Of a DNA stretch of 33,488 nucleotides, positions 30,826-33,488 are shown in pieces. Both the position numbers and the translations under genes were made by a program. Under the pieces are notes generated by a model. That model made no database searches. It saw only the letters and a program-made list of their open reading frames with translations, and was not told where the DNA came from. The stretch lies in the NCBI GenBank assembly GCA_016295505.1, contig JAEDLC010000007.1:1-33488 (forward strand). The letters run 5' to 3'. This DNA comes from Dorea sp. (lineage in GTDB: Bacteria; Bacillota_A; Clostridia; Lachnospirales; Lachnospiraceae). Within the stretch, counting starts at the first letter, position 1; each line of letters begins with the position of its first letter.

Positions 30826-33204
30826 ATGGATCTGGGACAGCCATTGGTCAGGATATCCGTGCGTAATCTGGTGGAGTTTATACTGCGAAGCGGAGATATT
30901 GATAACCGTGCCGGGGGTGCTGAGAAAGAAGCCATGCAGCAGGGTGGCCGGATACATCGAAAAATTCAGAAATCCATGGGATCTGACTATCACGCAGAGG
31001 TAGTGTTAAAATATGAGATTCCCTGTAAGGAATTCATTTTGTCTCTGGAGGGGCGTGCCGACGGGATCATTGAGACTCCGACGGGAGTTGTCATTGATGA
31101 GATCAAAGGGGTATTTAAAGAACTGGAAAAAATTACAGAGCCTGTACCGGTTCATCAGGCGCAGGCAATGTGTTATGCATATATCTGGGCCAGTCAGAAG
31201 AAGCTGGATGAGATAGGAGTCCAGATGACATACTGTAATCTGGATACGGAGGACATCAAAAGATTTCAGAGTGTCTATACGTATCAGGAACTGGAGAGGT
31301 GGTTCCTGGAGCTGATCGGAAAGTATGAAAAATGGGCAAGATATCAGATCCGGTGGAGAAAGACAAGGAACACATCTATCAAGGACGTTGAGTTTCCGTT
31401 TTCCTATCGGGACGGGCAGAAGGATCTGGTGACTTCTGTTTATCGGACGATACTGAGAAAGAAGAAGCTGTTTATTCAGGCGCCTACGGGTGTGGGAAAG
31501 ACGATGGCGACCGTGTTCCCTGCGGTAAAGGCAGTCGGAGAAGAGCTGGGAGAGAAGATCTTCTATCTGACGGCCAAGACGATTACCAGAACGGTCGCAT
31601 GGCAGGCGTTCGAGACGTTGAGAGAGCAGGCGCTTCGAATGAAGGTGATCGTGCTGACGGCGAAGGAAAAGATATGCCTGTGTGAGGAAACGAACTGTAA
31701 TCCGGAGGCCTGTCCATATGCAAAAGGGCATTATGACCGGGTGAATGATGCGGTATATGAGCTGATGACAATGACAGATGCGATCAGCAGAGAGATGATT
31801 GAGATGCAGGCTCGAAAGTGGATGGTGTGTCCGTTTGAACTGAGTCTGGATGTATCTTTGTGGGTGGATGCAGTGATCTGTGATTATAATTATGTGTTTG
31901 ATCCGAATGCACATCTGAGGCGCTTTTTCGGTGAAGGGACGAAAGGTGAGTACCTGTTCCTGATCGATGAGGCACATAACCTGGTGGAACGCGGAAGAGA
32001 GATGTACAGTGCGCAGATATACAAGGAAGACTTCCTGAAAGTAAAACGCCTGGTCAGATATGAAGATGGAAAACTGACAGGAAGACTGGAAGAATGTAAT
32101 AAGCAGCTGCTGGCTCTGAAGAGAGAATGTGATGGCTGTCAGGTTCACAACAGTGTATCACATGTCTATCTGAAGCTGTTGTCTCTGATGACAGAGATGG
32201 AGCGCTATCTGGAAGAATGCCGGAATGAAGAAATTCGAAAAGAAGTGCTGGATCTGTATTTTCAGGTCCGGATGTTTGTATACGTTTACGAAAGGCTGGA
32301 TGAGAATTACCTGATCTATTCTGAACTGGAAGAAGATGGAAGGTTCAAGCTCAGATTGTTTTGTGTAAATCCGGCGAATTGTCTCCAGGAATATCTGGAC
32401 AGAGGAAACAGTACGATCTATTTTTCGGCTACGCTTCTTCCGATTCATTATTACAAAAAGCTTCTCAGTACATCCGGAGATGATTATGCGATCTATGCAG
32501 AATCTCCGTTTGATACCGGAAAGCGAAAGCTTCTTCTTGGAACGGATGTAAGTACAAAGTACACAAGAAGAGGTGAAGAGATGTATCGTAGATATGCACA
32601 GTATCTGATCCGGATCGCACAGATCAAGGTCGGCAATTACATTGCTTTTTTTCCTTCGTATCGGTTCATGGAGGAAGTGTATGATGCATTTGCCGATATG
32701 CAGGATGAAGGACAGGAAATAGATGCTGTCATGCAGTCGCAGTATATGTCGGAGGAGGCAAGAGAGATCTTTCTGGAGAATTTCGAAGAAGTCAGAGAAC
32801 ACAGTCTGATGGGATTCTGTGTTATGGGAGGGATTTTTTCGGAAGGAATTGATCTGGCGGAAGATAAACTGATCGGGGCAGTGATCGTTGGAACCGGGCT
32901 GCCGCAGGTCTGCAGAGAGAGGGAACTTCTGAAGAATTACTTTGACGGACAGGGGCTTCGGGGATTTGATTATGCCTATCTTTATCCCGGGATGAATAAA
33001 GTCCTGCAGTCCGCAGGAAGAGTGATCCGTACGGACGAGGACAGGGGCGTGATATTGCTTTTAGATGAACGTTTTCGAGATACAAGATACCAGGAAACAT
33101 TTCCGAGGGAATGGAAAGAGTATTCCCTGTGTACGGTGGAAACAATAGAAGCAGCGGCAGAGGATTTCTGGAAACAATGGGAATCATTCCCGCAATCTCA
33201 CTAA
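30826..33204 (+). CDS. Nuclease-helicase fusion, DinG/XPD type with Cas4-like N-terminus
   Basis: A 792-residue protein. The N-terminal region (about residues 1-180) is a PD-(D/E)xK nuclease-like domain with Asp79 (GRADGI) and Glu92-x-Lys94 (DEIKG). The superfamily 2 helicase follows: Walker A APTGVGKT (219-226), four cysteines at 284, 286, 291 and 296 for the XPD-type [4Fe-4S] cluster, DEAH box 381-384, and C-terminal motifs SATLLP and QSAGRVIRTDEDRG. It is expected to unwind DNA 5' to 3' and perhaps trim it. GGGAGGAGAGCGGA precedes the ATG. It follows the SOS-controlled pair but has its own promoter. The end overlaps the convergent LysR gene by 4 bp. Confidence 0.92.
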   Translation: MDLGQPLVRISVRNLVEFILRSGDIDNRAGGAEKEAMQQGGRIHRKIQKSMGSDYHAEVVLKYEIPCKEFILSLEGRADGIIETPTGVVIDEIKGVFKELEKITEPVPVHQAQAMCYAYIWASQKKLDEIGVQMTYCNLDTEDIKRFQSVYTYQELERWFLELIGKYEKWARYQIRWRKTRNTSIKDVEFPFSYRDGQKDLVTSVYRTILRKKKLFIQAPTGVGKTMATVFPAVKAVGEELGEKIFYLTAKTITRTVAWQAFETLREQALRMKVIVLTAKEKICLCEETNCNPEACPYAKGHYDRVNDAVYELMTMTDAISREMIEMQARKWMVCPFELSLDVSLWVDAVICDYNYVFDPNAHLRRFFGEGTKGEYLFLIDEAHNLVERGREMYSAQIYKEDFLKVKRLVRYEDGKLTGRLEECNKQLLALKRECDGCQVHNSVSHVYLKLLSLMTEMERYLEECRNEEIRKEVLDLYFQVRMFVYVYERLDENYLIYSELEEDGRFKLRLFCVNPANCLQEYLDRGNSTIYFSATLLPIHYYKKLLSTSGDDYAIYAESPFDTGKRKLLLGTDVSTKYTRRGEEMYRRYAQYLIRIAQIKVGNYIAFFPSYRFMEEVYDAFADMQDEGQEIDAVMQSQYMSEEAREIFLENFEEVREHSLMGFCVMGGIFSEGIDLAEDKLIGAVIVGTGLPQVCRERELLKNYFDGQGLRGFDYAYLYPGMNKVLQSAGRVIRTDEDRGVILLLDERFRDTRYQETFPREWKEYSLCTVETIEAAAEDFWKQWESFPQSH

Positions 33205-33488
33205 AAATAATTCAAAAATTCTCTGGCAGCATTGGAAACGGGTACCTTTCCGTTGTATGCAACGGCCAGTTCACGGGAGGGAAGTTCTTCTTCTGTCTGT
33301 ACGATAAACAGATTTCCAGAGCTGTGTGGCACGCAGTAATCCGGAACAAAAGCGATTCCAAGCCCGATACTGGCAAGATCGATCAGCAGGTCATTGCTGC
33401 TGAGCTCGATTTCAGGAACCAGATCCAGCTGATGCTGCTGGAACAGAGAATGCAGAAATTCACTGGTTGTACTTTTTTTGTCCAGCAT
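33201..33488 (-). CDS. LysR-family regulator, C-terminal part (cut by window edge)
   Basis: The 95 residues seen are the end of an LysR substrate-binding domain: LVPEIELSSNDLLIDLASIGLGIAFVPDY (as ELSSNDLLIDLASIG and LGIAFVPDYCV) and the closing REFLNYF are typical. The N-terminal helix-turn-helix lies beyond the right edge. The gene is convergent with the helicase and its stop codon shares 4 bp with the helicase stop, with no terminator hairpin visible between them. Target and ligand unknown. Confidence 0.85.
   Translation of the reverse strand: MLDKKSTTSEFLHSLFQQHQLDLVPEIELSSNDLLIDLASIGLGIAFVPDYCVPHSSGNLFIVQTEEELPSRELAVAYNGKVPVSNAAREFLNYF

Noticed and set aside
31006..32148. Open frame of 380 codons on the minus strand
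   Set aside because: It lies fully antisense to the well-supported helicase gene, has no family motif and no ribosome binding site.
1..33488. CRISPR arrays, tRNA or rRNA genes, intact insertion sequences
   Set aside because: No regularly spaced repeats, no tRNA- or rRNA-like sequence and no transposase frames were recognised by eye.

Overview
The window reads as a chromosomal segment of an anaerobic gut Firmicute, most likely Lachnospiraceae (Blautia/Dorea/Mediterraneibacter-like). The reasons are moderate GC, strong AGGAGG-type ribosome binding sites, a Bacillus-type LexA box, GlgX/GlgB glycogen enzymes, a double-cubane cluster protein and a large corrinoid methyltransferase locus. No rRNA, tRNA, CRISPR array or intact mobile element was seen. 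The species call is inference.

Layout. (1) 1-5125: an ABC-2 exporter operon on the minus strand (ATPase plus two permeases), divergent from a NarL/LiaS-type two-component system; the two promoters overlap at their -10 boxes and a palindrome lies beside them. (2) 5146-9113: glycogen debranching enzyme, a strong terminator, a roughly 390-bp AT-rich stretch ending in a gene remnant, then RidA and an Mrp-type Fe-S carrier ATPase. (3) 9222-10631: a MATE transporter. (4) 10738-25947: the most interesting part. A PucR/CdaR-type regulator is followed by an orphan double-cubane cluster protein, a MetNIQ-type ABC importer, an AEC carrier, and a first URO-D-family (MtaA/MtbA/MtvB superfamily) methyltransferase. 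A cobalamin riboswitch with its own terminator then precedes a seven-gene run: URO-D methyltransferase, COG0523/CobW GTPase, divergent URO-D protein, corrinoid carrier protein, URO-D methyltransferase, RACo-type reductive activator, URO-D methyltransferase. (5) 26024-28548: glycogen branching enzyme (minus) divergent from a TetR-type regulator. (6) 28594-33204: an SOS-controlled radical-SAM/partner pair of putative DNA repair function, then a nuclease-helicase fusion. (7) The end of a LysR-type regulator on the minus strand at the right edge.

How it may work together. The corrinoid locus has one corrinoid carrier, one reductive activator and five URO-D-type proteins, as expected for demethylation of several methylated substrates onto one shared corrinoid protein. 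No pterin-dependent (PF00809) methyltransferase is present, so the final methyl acceptor is not visible. An 18-of-21 match between two DNA sites, one before the double-cubane gene and one before metN, suggests that the PucR-type regulator joins these two transcription units. The B12 riboswitch sits before B12-using enzymes rather than before uptake or synthesis genes, which makes its sign (ON or OFF) a real question. The substrate cannot be read from the sequence.
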